Notes: generated by a model from the letters alone, not told the origin. A DNA stretch of 64,000 bases from Micromonospora sp. WMMA1947 (GCF_027497355.1 NZ_CP114909.1:4421001-4485000), one strand, 5' to 3'. Numbered from the stretch's first letter, positions 16,092 through 24,584 are shown. Made by a program: numbers and translations.

Positions 16092-17878
16092 CAGCTGACC
16101 CGCGTACCGCCGACCGGCCGCTGCTGCCGATCGCGTCCGCCCGGCAGACCTGGGCCACGCTCGGCGCCCAGTTCCGCGCCCGGCCCGGCCTCAGCGCCGC
16201 CGCGGCGACGGTGCTCGTCGCCGCCGCGGCGGGCGGCCTGGTCGCGCCCTTGGTGCTCGGCCGCCTGGTCGACGACGTCATCGCCGACGCCCCGGTCTCC
16301 CGGATCGCCGGCCGGGTGGCGGTGATCGCCGCCGCCGCCGTGCTCACCGGCCTGCTCACCGCGCTCGGCGCCGCGCTGGCGTCCCGGCTCGGCGAGACGG
16401 TGCTGGCCCGGCTGCGCGAGCGCGTCCTCGATCGGGCGCTGCACCTGCCGTCCGCGACGCTGGAACGGGCCGGCACCGGTGACCTGCTGGCACGCGTCGG
16501 CGACGACGTGGCGGTGGTGACGAACGTGATCGCGGTGAGCGGCCCGTCGTTCGTCGGCGCGCTGCTGTCGGTCGTGCTCACCGTGTTCGGGCTGGTCGCG
16601 CTGGACTGGCGGCTCGGCCTCGCCGGGCTGGTCGCCGCGCCCGCGTACGCGCTGGCGCTGCGGTGGTACCTGCGGCGCTCGATGCCGTACTACGCCCGCG
16701 AGCGGGTCGCCACCGGTGAGCGGACGCAGGCGATGGCCGGTGCGCTGCGCGGCGCGGCGACGGTGCGCGCGTACCGGACCGAGGACGCGCACGTGGCAGC
16801 CATCGCCGAGCGGTCCGGCCTGGCCCGCGACCTGTCGCTGGACATCTTCAACCTGCACACCCGCTTCGGGCTGCGGATCAACAGGTCGGAGTTCCTCGGC
16901 CTGGCCGCGGTGCTCGTCGCCGGTTTCTTCCTGGTCCGCGACGACCTGGTCACCGTCGGCGCGGCGACCACCGCCGCGCTCTACTTCCACCGGCTGTTCA
17001 ACCCGATCGGCCTGCTGCTGATGGAGTCCGACTCGGTGCTGCAGGCCGGCGCGAGCCTCGCCCGCCTGGTCGGCGTGGCGGAGCTGCCCGACACCGCGCC
17101 GCCCGCCGCGTCCGGCCCGGCCGCCCGGCCCGCCGGCACCCGCGGCCCGGCGGCGCTGGACGTCACCGTGCGCCGGCACCACTACGACGACGGGCCGCTG
17201 GTGCTGGCCGACGTCGAGCTGCGCCTGGCACCGGGGGAGCGGGTCGCGCTCGTCGGCGCCAGCGGCGCCGGCAAGAGCACGCTCGCCGGCATCGCCGCCG
17301 GGATCATCGCGCCCACCGACGGATCGGTACGCCTGGACGGCGCGCCGCTGACCGGGGCGGACGAGACCACCTCCCGGCGCGACGTGGCACTGGTCAGCCA
17401 GGAGGTGCACGTCTTCGCCGGCCCGCTCGCCGAGGACCTGCGCCTGGCCGCCCCGGACGCGACCGACGCCGAGCTGCTCGACGCGCTGGACCGGGTCGGC
17501 GCCACCACCTGGCTGCGTACCCTGCCGGAGGGCCTTGCCACACCGGTGGGCGAGGGCGGTCACCGCCTCACCGCCGCGCAGGCCCAGCAGGTCGCCCTGG
17601 CCCGGCTGGTGCTCACCGCGCCCGCCGTGGCCGTCCTGGACGAGGCGACCGCCGAGGCCGGCAGCGCCGGTGCCCGCGACCTGGACCGGGCGGCCCGCGC
17701 GGCCACGGAGGGACGGACGACGCTGATCGTGGCGCACCGGCTCAGCCAGGCGGTCGACGCGGACCGGATCGTGGTGCTCGACCACGGCCGCGTCGTGGAG
17801 CAGGGCACGCACGAGGAGCTGCTGGCCGCCGACGGCCGGTACGGCCACCTGTGGCGCTCCTGGCGCGTCCCGGTATGA
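16088..17878 (+). CDS. ABC exporter half-transporter, active-site subunit
   Basis: 596 residues: membrane domain (about 1-340) and NBD (355-596). Here the ATP-site residues are canonical: P-loop GASGAGKST (390-398), Walker B VAVLDE (514-519) and H-loop His550 (IVAHRLS). The signature is degenerate (LTAAQ, 494-498) and the D-loop reads ATAEAGS. It is the mirror image of the upstream subunit, so the heterodimer would have one functional and one dead composite ATP site. The two genes are translationally coupled. The cargo is not evident from sequence. Confidence 0.9.
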   Translation: MTADPRTADRPLLPIASARQTWATLGAQFRARPGLSAAAATVLVAAAAGGLVAPLVLGRLVDDVIADAPVSRIAGRVAVIAAAAVLTGLLTALGAALASRLGETVLARLRERVLDRALHLPSATLERAGTGDLLARVGDDVAVVTNVIAVSGPSFVGALLSVVLTVFGLVALDWRLGLAGLVAAPAYALALRWYLRRSMPYYARERVATGERTQAMAGALRGAATVRAYRTEDAHVAAIAERSGLARDLSLDIFNLHTRFGLRINRSEFLGLAAVLVAGFFLVRDDLVTVGAATTAALYFHRLFNPIGLLLMESDSVLQAGASLARLVGVAELPDTAPPAASGPAARPAGTRGPAALDVTVRRHHYDDGPLVLADVELRLAPGERVALVGASGAGKSTLAGIAAGIIAPTDGSVRLDGAPLTGADETTSRRDVALVSQEVHVFAGPLAEDLRLAAPDATDAELLDALDRVGATTWLRTLPEGLATPVGEGGHRLTAAQAQQVALARLVLTAPAVAVLDEATAEAGSAGARDLDRAARAATEGRTTLIVAHRLSQAVDADRIVVLDHGRVVEQGTHEELLAADGRYGHLWRSWRVPV

Positions 17879-17912
17879 TCACCGACCGCTCCACGGCCCA
17901 GGCGAGGTGCCC

Positions 17913-19436
17913 ATGACCGACCTGCCGACCCGCTTCGTGCTGTTCCCCGGGCGGCACCACCTGCTGACCCGGTTCCAGGCCGACTACCTGAGCCGGCTCG
18001 CGGGCGACGAGGCCACTGTGGTCTGGGCGGTGACGTCGGCCAACCACGAGAACACCAGGCGCAACCCGGTCGCGTACCACAGGCGGGAGGCCGCGATCGA
18101 GCGGTTCAGCGTGCTGACCGGGTTGCGCTCGCTGGCCGTGCCGATCTTCGACACCGCGTACACCGACGCGTTCGCCGAGGTCACGCTGAAGTCCATCGCG
18201 GTGGCCACCGGAATCGAACTCACGCCCGCGGACACCGTGGTGGCCTGCTCCACGCCGGAGGTCGCCAAGCTGTACGAGCGGCTCGGCTTCGCGATCGCGC
18301 AGGTCGAAGCCGACGCGGACCTGCCCGGGACGCCCGAGCGGCCGTGGGACGTGCTGCTGCGCCTGGCCGCGGGCGACGACACCTGGCGGTCGCTCACCCA
18401 CCCGGCGACGATCGACGTGTTCGAGCGCTACCGCCTGGTCGAGGCGATCCGGTCGGTGGTCAACGACCCGCTGGTCGGCGACGAGGGCGGCCTCACCGTG
18501 ACCCGCGACTACCGGACCTACGTCGAGGCGTTCGCCTCGGCCGCGCACCGCAAGTGGGACTCGGTGCGCCGGTACGTGCAGCCCGGGCGCATCGTGGACA
18601 TCGGCTGCGGCGCGGGCGCGGTCCTGGAACTGGCCGACCGGGAGCCCGCGCTGCGGGAGAGCGACCTGATCGGGGTGGAGGTGGCCCGCCACCTCTACCA
18701 GGAGTGCCTGCACAAGAAGGCGCAGGGCGTGTTCCGCAACGCCAACGTCTACTTCTTCCACCGCAACGTCCTCGGCGGCGCGGTGTTCAAGGACCGGTCG
18801 GTGGACACCACGCTTACCTTCGCGCTGACCCACGAGATCTGGTCGTACGGGCGGCAGCGGTCCTCGCTGCTCCAGTTCGCCCGCCGCATCCACGACCACA
18901 CGGTGCCCGGCGGCGTCTGGATCAACAGCGACGTGTGCGGACCGGACGAGCCGGACCGGCAGGTGATCCTGCGGCTGTCCACCGACGACGGGGACAACCC
19001 CGCCGCGCCCCGCCGGGATCTCGCCGGCCTGACCTCGGCCGAGGTCCGGCGGTACGTCTCGGGCCTGTCGACGCGGGCGCGGCTGGACCAGTTCGCCGTG
19101 GACTTCGCGTTCGGCGTCGCGTACGAGCCGCTCGCCGACGGCGCGGTACGCATCGGCCTGGGCGCGGCGATGGACTTTCTGACCCGCAAGGACTACACGG
19201 ACAACTGGCTGTCGGAGACGAAGGAGCAGTTCTGCGGGCTGAGCTTCGCCGACTGGACGGTCCTGCTGGCCGAGGTGGGCTTCGAGATCGGCCCCGTGTC
19301 GGCGCCGGTCCGCAACGACTGGGTGATCGACAACCGGATCGCACCCGTCGCGTCCCTCACCGACCTCGACGGCCGGCCGCTGGACTGGCCGACCACCCAC
19401 GTCCTCACCGTCGCCCACCGCCCGCGCAACGCCTGA
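17913..19436 (+). CDS. Fusion: nucleotidyltransferase-like N-terminus plus class I methyltransferase
   Basis: 507 residues. Residues 1-130 resemble the nucleotidylyltransferase (NMNAT/cytidylyltransferase) fold: RFVLFPGRHHLLTRFQ near the N-terminus and HENTRRNPVAYHRREAAIE (45-63), which matches the 'NP...R' region of that fold. The classic HxGH is altered, so activity is uncertain. A linker of about 90 residues leads to a SAM-binding domain with motif I VDIGCGAGAVLEL (228-240). It starts 34 bases after the ABC exporter genes (ATG 17913, GCGAGG upstream) and probably shares their transcript. It ends tail-to-tail with the hydrazine-type operon. I do not recognise the family; a small-molecule modification role is inferred. 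Confidence 0.7.
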   Translation: MTDLPTRFVLFPGRHHLLTRFQADYLSRLAGDEATVVWAVTSANHENTRRNPVAYHRREAAIERFSVLTGLRSLAVPIFDTAYTDAFAEVTLKSIAVATGIELTPADTVVACSTPEVAKLYERLGFAIAQVEADADLPGTPERPWDVLLRLAAGDDTWRSLTHPATIDVFERYRLVEAIRSVVNDPLVGDEGGLTVTRDYRTYVEAFASAAHRKWDSVRRYVQPGRIVDIGCGAGAVLELADREPALRESDLIGVEVARHLYQECLHKKAQGVFRNANVYFFHRNVLGGAVFKDRSVDTTLTFALTHEIWSYGRQRSSLLQFARRIHDHTVPGGVWINSDVCGPDEPDRQVILRLSTDDGDNPAAPRRDLAGLTSAEVRRYVSGLSTRARLDQFAVDFAFGVAYEPLADGAVRIGLGAAMDFLTRKDYTDNWLSETKEQFCGLSFADWTVLLAEVGFEIGPVSAPVRNDWVIDNRIAPVASLTDLDGRPLDWPTTHVLTVAHRPRNA

Positions 19437-19439
19437 CCT

Positions 19440-19470
19440 GTGGGCGCCCACCGGACCGGCGGGCGCCCAC
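19440..19470. terminator. Bidirectional hairpin between convergent genes
   Basis: GTGGGCGCCC (19440-19449) and GGGCGCCCAC (19461-19470) form a perfect 10-bp stem with an 11-base loop. It lies between the methyltransferase fusion and the LysE gene, which end facing each other. Confidence 0.65.
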
Positions 19471-19480
19471 GGGATGCGGC

Positions 19481-20185
19481 TCAGTGGCTCAGCGCGATAC
19501 GTACCGCCAGGACGATCAGGATCAGCCCGGTCAGCCGTTCGATCACCAGCAGCACCGACGGCCGGGTCAGCCAGGGCTGCAACCGGTCGATGAGCAGGAT
19601 GTAACAGGCCCACCAGAGTACGGCCAGGCCGATGAACGTGGCGGCCAGCACCGCCGTGCGGGCCGCCGCACCGTCGCCCGCCTTGACGAACTGCGGCACG
19701 AACGAGACGTAGAAGACGACCACCTTGACGTTCAGCAGCTGGCTGGTGACGCCCATGACGAACGAGCGGCGGGCCACGTGCGGCTCGTCGGCGGCCGCCG
19801 CCTCCCGGACCGGCGCGGCGGCCGGACCGGTGTCCGCCTCCGGCCCGGGGCCGCCCGCGCCGACCGGTACCGGCTGCGCGGCGGGTGCCGCCCGTCGCGG
19901 CCGGGTGGCCCAGAGGATGGTGCCGCCCAGGTAGAGCAGGTACAGCGCACCGGCGACGCGCAGCACCGTATAGAGCGTCGGTGAGGACACCAGCAGGGCG
20001 GACAGGCCGGCCGTGGCGAGCGAGGCGTGCACCAGGGCGGCGGCGAACAGCCCGGCCAGCACCACGAATCCGGCCCGCCGCCCGTACCGCACGGTCTGCC
20101 GGGTGACCAGGGCGAAGTCGACGCCCGGCACGATGATGATGAGCAGACTCGCCGCGACGAAGCTGACGATCTGGATGTCAGACAC
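19481..20185 (-). CDS. LysE/RhtB-family amino-acid exporter
   Basis: 234 residues with five or six transmembrane segments and the LysE signature near the start (SLLIIIVPGVDFALVTRQTVRYGRRAG, with the Pro-Gly after helix 1). A hydrophilic Pro/Ala-rich loop separates helices 3 and 4. The family exports basic or neutral amino acids and related compounds. It is the last gene of the cupin/MetRS/N-hydroxylase operon and overlaps the preceding gene by 8 bases, so it probably exports the amino-acid-like hydrazine or hydroxylamine product. Start GTG 20185 has GGAGGAG upstream. Confidence 0.9.
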   Translation of the reverse strand: MSDIQIVSFVAASLLIIIVPGVDFALVTRQTVRYGRRAGFVVLAGLFAAALVHASLATAGLSALLVSSPTLYTVLRVAGALYLLYLGGTILWATRPRRAAPAAQPVPVGAGGPGPEADTGPAAAPVREAAAADEPHVARRSFVMGVTSQLLNVKVVVFYVSFVPQFVKAGDGAAARTAVLAATFIGLAVLWWACYILLIDRLQPWLTRPSVLLVIERLTGLILIVLAVRIALSH

Positions 20186-20552
20186 GCTGCTCCTCCCGCG
20201 CCTCGACGTGGGCCGGGGCGGCCTCCTCGATGACCGAGACGCCGCTGTCGCGGCGTGGCCCGTGCCGGCGCCACTGCTCGCGCAGCCGGATCCGGCCGTC
20301 CGGCAGCCGCTCGGGCCGCGACTCGCACTCGCCGACCACGATGCTGCCGTCGGTGAGCACCTCCACGTACGCGAAACGCACCACGCCCTGCGCGTCGCAG
20401 GTGCCGGCGAGCCGGCCGTGCCGGACCGGGCCGCCGGAGATCTCCGCCCAGACCAGGTCGCCGCGCTGGTGGTAGTGCCCCCGCAGCGGGTCGGCGTCAC
20501 CGGCGTGGTCGACGGAGACGAAGATCCGGTCGTCGTAGTCGAATGACGTCAT
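20178..20552 (-). CDS. Small conserved protein, 'N-acetylglutamate synthase'-like/MORN-variant family
   Basis: 124 residues from ATG 20552 (longer starts at GTG 20561 or ATG 20567 would overlap the upstream gene). The sequence FDYDDRIFVSVDH...HYHQRGDLVWAEISGG...GTCDAQGV...LPDGRIRLREQW is a compact all-beta pattern found in a bacterial family often mislabelled N-acetylglutamate synthase. No catalytic motif is visible. It sits between the N-hydroxylase and the LysE exporter in the operon, so an accessory or product-binding role is possible, but this is inference from position only. Confidence 0.75.
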   Translation of the reverse strand: MTSFDYDDRIFVSVDHAGDADPLRGHYHQRGDLVWAEISGGPVRHGRLAGTCDAQGVVRFAYVEVLTDGSIVVGECESRPERLPDGRIRLREQWRRHGPRRDSGVSVIEEAAPAHVEAREEQRV

Positions 20553-20557
20553 CGCGC

Positions 20558-21817
20558 TCACGCCCATCGGGTGCTCAGGTAGTCGTCGCGGAACCGGCAG
20601 ACCGTGCGGCCGGCGATCGAGTTGAGGATCATCGCGCTGCGGATCGGCAGGATGCTCAGGTTGGAGTCGACGAGCCCCTGGACGTACCGCCCCCGGTTCA
20701 GCACGAAGATCTTGTGGTCGTCGGCGTGCTTCCAGCGGATCGAGTAGTCCGACTCGATGACCGGCTCACCGCGCTCGTCCAGGTCGATCAGCGCGGTCAG
20801 CTCCGGATCGAAGGGCAGCGGCGCCTGCCGGCGTCCCGCCGCGACGATCACGTTCACCGCCCGGTGCCGTTCCTCGCCGCTGCCGGCGGTCAGGCACTCC
20901 AGCTCGACCTCCCCGCCGAGCTGCCGGGCGCCGGTCACGGTACGGCTCGGCATGATCGTGACCGGGAACCGGCCGGTACGCAGCCGCTCCTCGTAGTTGT
21001 GCTGGTAGATGCCGCGCAAGGTGCCCGGGGAGATCCCGTCGCTGGTCAGGATCTGACCGGAGACGAGGCGTTCCCGCACGTCCCGGGAGAGGGTGAGGAA
21101 CGCCTCCTGGTAGGCGGGCCGGTACAGGTCGTTCGCCGACGGGGAGTCCTCCAGCGGGGCGAACCACGACCGCCGCCCGATCCATGTGATGTCGCGGCAT
21201 CCGCGGGCGAGCAGCGCAGCGACGCACTCCGCACTGGTCTGGCCGCTGCCGATCACGATCCACGGCAGGTCCGGCTCGTCCGGCACCGTCGCGAGGCGCT
21301 GGTGCAGGTCGTCGGCGACGAACAGGTGGCGCGGGTCGAGCGCGTCCAGGAACTCCGGTACGAAGGCGACGGTCCCGCTGCCGAGCACCAGGTGCCGGGA
21401 GCGGGCGACCTCCGCACCGCCGCTGCGGCTGACCAGCGCGCCGTCGAACTCGACCCGGTCGACGCGGGTGCCGTACGTGATGCGCGGCAGCTGACCCGCC
21501 GCCCACACCAGGTACTGCTGGTACTCGATCCGGGGGATGGTGTCGAACCCGGCGCCGAGCAGGGCGTACACCCGCCCGGTGGTGACCAGGTAGTTGAGGA
21601 ACGACAGCGGGTGGGTCGGGTCGTAGAGCGAGACCAGGTCCTTGACCCAGCCGGTCTGCATGCGGACGCCGCTGTGCAGCATCCCGTCGTGCCAGCCCGG
21701 CCGGTCGCGGGCCTCGAACAGCGCGATGTCGTGCGGCGCGAGGGTGTCGTACATCGCCGCGAGGCTCAGGTTCGCCGGCCCGGCGCCGATTCCCACTGTG
21801 TGAAAGGTCTGCGTCAT
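20558..21817 (-). CDS. FAD/NADPH-dependent L-lysine N6- or L-ornithine N5-monooxygenase
   Basis: 419 residues of the SidA/IucD/PvdA family. The FAD-binding loop is GIGAGPANLSLAA (9-21), the NADPH loop GSGQTSAE (190-197), and the C-terminal substrate region contains HKIFVLNRGRYVQGL and SNLSILPIRSAMI. The reaction is hydroxylation of the side-chain amine of lysine or ornithine. In hydrazine-forming pathways the N6-hydroxylysine made by such an enzyme (Spb38/PyrM-type) is the substrate of the cupin/MetRS hydrazine synthetase, and those partners are immediately upstream here. It overlaps the flavoenzyme gene by 4 bases (ATGA). A siderophore role is the usual alternative, but no NRPS or IucA/C synthetase is in the window. 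Confidence 0.9.
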   Translation of the reverse strand: MTQTFHTVGIGAGPANLSLAAMYDTLAPHDIALFEARDRPGWHDGMLHSGVRMQTGWVKDLVSLYDPTHPLSFLNYLVTTGRVYALLGAGFDTIPRIEYQQYLVWAAGQLPRITYGTRVDRVEFDGALVSRSGGAEVARSRHLVLGSGTVAFVPEFLDALDPRHLFVADDLHQRLATVPDEPDLPWIVIGSGQTSAECVAALLARGCRDITWIGRRSWFAPLEDSPSANDLYRPAYQEAFLTLSRDVRERLVSGQILTSDGISPGTLRGIYQHNYEERLRTGRFPVTIMPSRTVTGARQLGGEVELECLTAGSGEERHRAVNVIVAAGRRQAPLPFDPELTALIDLDERGEPVIESDYSIRWKHADDHKIFVLNRGRYVQGLVDSNLSILPIRSAMILNSIAGRTVCRFRDDYLSTRWA

Positions 21818-22860
21818 GAGTCTGCCTCTGTCTGGCCGTGGGGGACAGGGATCGCGGTTCGGGTGTTCAGCAGGGCGGTGGCGGCGAGCCGGCTGGCGGC
21901 CAGGACCGTCTTGGCGGCGCCGCCGCTGCCGCCGGTGAAGGTGTGCACGGCACCGGTCACGTGGCGCAGCGCTAGGCCGGCGGGTTCGCTGTAGCAGTCG
22001 GCGGCGCTCACCGGCGACCCGGCCGGCCGCGGGTCGAGCCCGGGCAGCCGCCGCGCCGCCACGGTCGGGACCCTTGCCGCCAGTGCGGCGTCCGGTTCCG
22101 GGGCCGGCGGGTCGACGTCCCACCTGTCGCTGGGCAGCCCGAGCAGGACGCGCCCCGGACCGGCCGGCCGGCCGTAGAGGCCGCTCGACTCGTCCACGAA
22201 GCACGGCAGGTCGTCGCGCCTGGTGGCGTAGCGGGCGTACTGGATGTGCTTGGTCCGCAGCGTGGCCGGCATCCCGGCGGCGCGCAGCAGGCGCGGGGTC
22301 CAGGCCCCGGCGGCCACGACGACGAGGTCGCCGGTGAGCCGGCGGCCGTCGACCAGCTCGACCACCCCGTCGCCGAGGCGGGCCACCGGTGTCGGCTCGG
22401 TCCGGCCCAGGCCACGCAGGACGGTCCGGCGCAGCCGATCCGGCTCCAGGTAGCCGGCCCGGTCCTCCCAGATCCCCACCGTGCCGTCCGGGAGCCCGGC
22501 GAAACCGAACCGGCGGGCGACCTCGTCCCCGGTCAGCGTCTCGGCGCCGTCCACGCCGGCCGCCGACGCGGCGTCGAGGAGGTAGAGCGAGCCGGTCCGC
22601 CGCCACCCGGCGGCGGTCGCGAGGGACGAGTCGGCCAGCAGTTCGGCGAGGCTCGCGGCGGCGAGGGCCCGGGCGGCCGGGTCGGGCTCGAAGGCCCGCA
22701 CCAGCCCGCCGGAGGCGGCCGTCGCGTCGGCGGGCCGCCCGTGCGGAGCGCCGTCGTGCGGACCGATCAGGAGCGCGTCGGCGCCCGCGTCCCGCAGCCG
22801 CCGGGCGAGCAGGACGCCGCTGATGCCCGCGCCGACGACGAGCACGCGCGGCTCACCCAT
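21814..22860 (-). CDS. DAO-type FAD-dependent oxidoreductase (Spb39-like candidate)
   Basis: 348 residues with an N-terminal Rossmann FAD motif VLVVGAGISGVLLARRL (6-22) and the D-amino-acid oxidase/glycine oxidase fold (VVAAGAWTPRLL near 200, C-terminal HTFTGGSGGAAKTV FAD-capping region). In hydrazinoacetate pathways an enzyme of this class oxidatively cleaves the lysine-hydrazine intermediate to release hydrazinoacetic acid. Its place between the MetRS-like and N-hydroxylase genes matches that pathway. ATG 22860 overlaps the MetRS-like stop by 8 bases. Function by family and context; other amine substrates are possible. Confidence 0.85.
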   Translation of the reverse strand: MGEPRVLVVGAGISGVLLARRLRDAGADALLIGPHDGAPHGRPADATAASGGLVRAFEPDPAARALAAASLAELLADSSLATAAGWRRTGSLYLLDAASAAGVDGAETLTGDEVARRFGFAGLPDGTVGIWEDRAGYLEPDRLRRTVLRGLGRTEPTPVARLGDGVVELVDGRRLTGDLVVVAAGAWTPRLLRAAGMPATLRTKHIQYARYATRRDDLPCFVDESSGLYGRPAGPGRVLLGLPSDRWDVDPPAPEPDAALAARVPTVAARRLPGLDPRPAGSPVSAADCYSEPAGLALRHVTGAVHTFTGGSGGAAKTVLAASRLAATALLNTRTAIPVPHGQTEADS

Positions 22861-24211
22861 CAAAGCCCGCCGGTTCCGCGCCGCCGACGACGCCGAGCAG
22901 CCGGGCCGCCCGCTGCGGCGCACCGGGGTACGCGGCCAGCGCCGCCCGCACCGCGGTGGCCGGGTCGAAGTGCTCCGGCCGCAGCGCCTGCTCGCCGCGC
23001 GTCAGTTCGGTGTCGGCCAGGACGCCGTCCAGGCCGGGGACGGTGCCGGCCAGTGTCGCGGCGTACCGGGCGGCGAACGCCTCGTACGCCTCCGGCCGGA
23101 AGTCCGACTCGTAGCTGTCCGGCCGGTCCCAGCTCAGGAACGCCCGGACCACCGCCGGGTCCTCGGTGGACAGGAACTCGTGCGCCCAGATCGCGTGCTC
23201 GCGGCTGGTGGAGAACTTGGCGCCGGTGAGGCGGTAGAACTCGTTGACCACCAGACCGGTCGGCCGGTCGGGCAGCCCGGCGGCCAGGTGCACCGCCGGG
23301 ATGAGCAGCGCGTAGTAGAACGCGTTGTCGACCCCGAGGAAGATCCACTGCTCGTCCACGTCCCGCCACGCGTCCAGGTACCCGGCCAGCGTGTCCGCGT
23401 CCGGCCGCAGGTGGCGGGCGGGCAGCACCAGGTTGGCCAGGGCCATCTCGGCCCAGACGTCGATGCGCAGGCCGTCGTCCCACTCGATGCCCCAGTCCGT
23501 CGGGTACGCCAGCGGCACCTCCGGCAGCCCGCCGTCGAGGTACGACGCGACGAGACGCCGCAGCCGGGGCGGCAGCACCGCGCGGGACCAGAACTCGGCG
23601 AGTCGTTCCCGGTGGTCGTCGAGCCGGAGCACCGGGATCGTGTGCGTGACCGGCTCGGGTGCCGCGTCGCAGCAGGTCGACCGCGCGTCGACGAGGTTCG
23701 CGGCGGTGCAGAAGCCACCGCACCCCTCGCAGGTGCCGCCGTTCGCGCCCGCGCCGCAGACCGGGCAGCGCCCGGCGACCCGGACGTGGTGCAGGGTCCG
23801 ACCGCAGGCCGCGCAGGCACGCAGCGACACCGGGGCGACCTCCACCACCTTTGCCTCGACCAGCTCGGTGAGCAGGCCGGCCACCGCCCGGCGGTAGCCC
23901 TCGTCGGCCAGCGGGTCGGCCATGACGTCGTACCGGATGCGGGCGGCGCGCAGCGCGGCGTGGATCGACGACCCGTATCGGGCGACGGTGTCCGCGGGGG
24001 TCTCGCCCAGCGCCTGCGCCCGGGCGAGCACGTAGTTCTGGTGCGCGTCCAGCCCGCACTGGGTCAGCACCGGCCGGCCGGCGGCGCGCAGCGCGCGGGC
24101 CGCGATGTCCCCGGCGACGTACGGACCGCTGAGGTGCCCGAGGTGCAGCGGCCCGTTCGGCGTCGGTGGCGGCGTCACCACCAGCACCACGCCGGAGGCG
24201 GCGTCAGTCAC
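22853..24211 (-). CDS. Methionyl-tRNA-synthetase-like enzyme (hydrazine synthetase aaRS-like subunit)
   Basis: 452 residues, class I aaRS catalytic domain of MetRS type: HLGH (23-26) as the HIGH motif, a Cys-rich zinc knuckle (C133, C136, C149, C152, C161, C164, C168, C180, C181), and KFSTS (332-336) in place of KMSKS. The anticodon-binding domain normally needed for tRNA charging is essentially absent (only about 115 residues follow KFSTS), so this is not a housekeeping MetRS. In known hydrazine synthetases a MetRS-like domain activates an amino acid that is then coupled to N6-hydroxylysine with help from a cupin. It overlaps the upstream cupin gene by 8 bases (GTGACTGA). Confidence 0.88.
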   Translation of the reverse strand: MTDAASGVVLVVTPPPTPNGPLHLGHLSGPYVAGDIAARALRAAGRPVLTQCGLDAHQNYVLARAQALGETPADTVARYGSSIHAALRAARIRYDVMADPLADEGYRRAVAGLLTELVEAKVVEVAPVSLRACAACGRTLHHVRVAGRCPVCGAGANGGTCEGCGGFCTAANLVDARSTCCDAAPEPVTHTIPVLRLDDHRERLAEFWSRAVLPPRLRRLVASYLDGGLPEVPLAYPTDWGIEWDDGLRIDVWAEMALANLVLPARHLRPDADTLAGYLDAWRDVDEQWIFLGVDNAFYYALLIPAVHLAAGLPDRPTGLVVNEFYRLTGAKFSTSREHAIWAHEFLSTEDPAVVRAFLSWDRPDSYESDFRPEAYEAFAARYAATLAGTVPGLDGVLADTELTRGEQALRPEHFDPATAVRAALAAYPGAPQRAARLLGVVGGAEPAGFDG

Positions 24212-24584
24212 GGCCGGCTCCGTCGTCCGCGCGGGGCTGCGCCGCCTCGTCGGGCCGGGGCATCCAGTAGATGCTGAGGATGGTGAGCGGCTGCTCCGGC
24301 GAGGGGTTGTGGATGACGTGCCGTTGCTCGGGTTCGAGCAGGATCACCCCGCCGGTCGGCACCTCGACCTTCTCGCCGCCCGCCTCGTAGATGGCCGTGC
24401 CGCGGGTCACCACGGCGAACTCGACCTCGGGGTGGATGTCCTCGCTGCTGCTGCCACCGGGCGGGATCACGCACCACATGGCGTCGAACGGCAACGGGCC
24501 GAGATCGCGGTACTGGGTCCAGCGGCCGATCCGGATGCCGTACTCGTCGGTGAGTTCGGCGGTGTCGCTGACGTACCTTCGCAT
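24204..24584 (-). CDS. Cupin protein (separate cupin subunit of a hydrazine synthetase)
   Basis: 126 residues, single beta-barrel cupin. Likely metal ligands are His51 and Glu53/Glu55 (DIHPEVEFAVV) in motif 1 and His89 or His92 (EQRHVIHN) in motif 2. Most described hydrazine synthetases (Spb40/Tri28 type) carry cupin and MetRS-like domains on one polypeptide; here they are two overlapping genes in that order. In that family the cupin rearranges the O-ester of N-hydroxylysine to the N-N bond. It is the first gene of the operon; AGGAGG lies 6 bases before ATG 24584. Confidence 0.85.
   Translation of the reverse strand: MRRYVSDTAELTDEYGIRIGRWTQYRDLGPLPFDAMWCVIPPGGSSSEDIHPEVEFAVVTRGTAIYEAGGEKVEVPTGGVILLEPEQRHVIHNPSPEQPLTILSIYWMPRPDEAAQPRADDGAGRD

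Noticed and set aside
20558..21817. Hydroxamate siderophore cluster.
   Set aside because: No NRPS, IucA/IucC synthetase or acetyltransferase lies nearby; the cupin and MetRS-like partners fit hydrazine formation better.
22853..24211. Housekeeping methionyl-tRNA synthetase.
   Set aside because: No anticodon-binding domain, an altered KMSKS loop (KFSTS), and an operon with cupin, flavoenzyme and N-hydroxylase.
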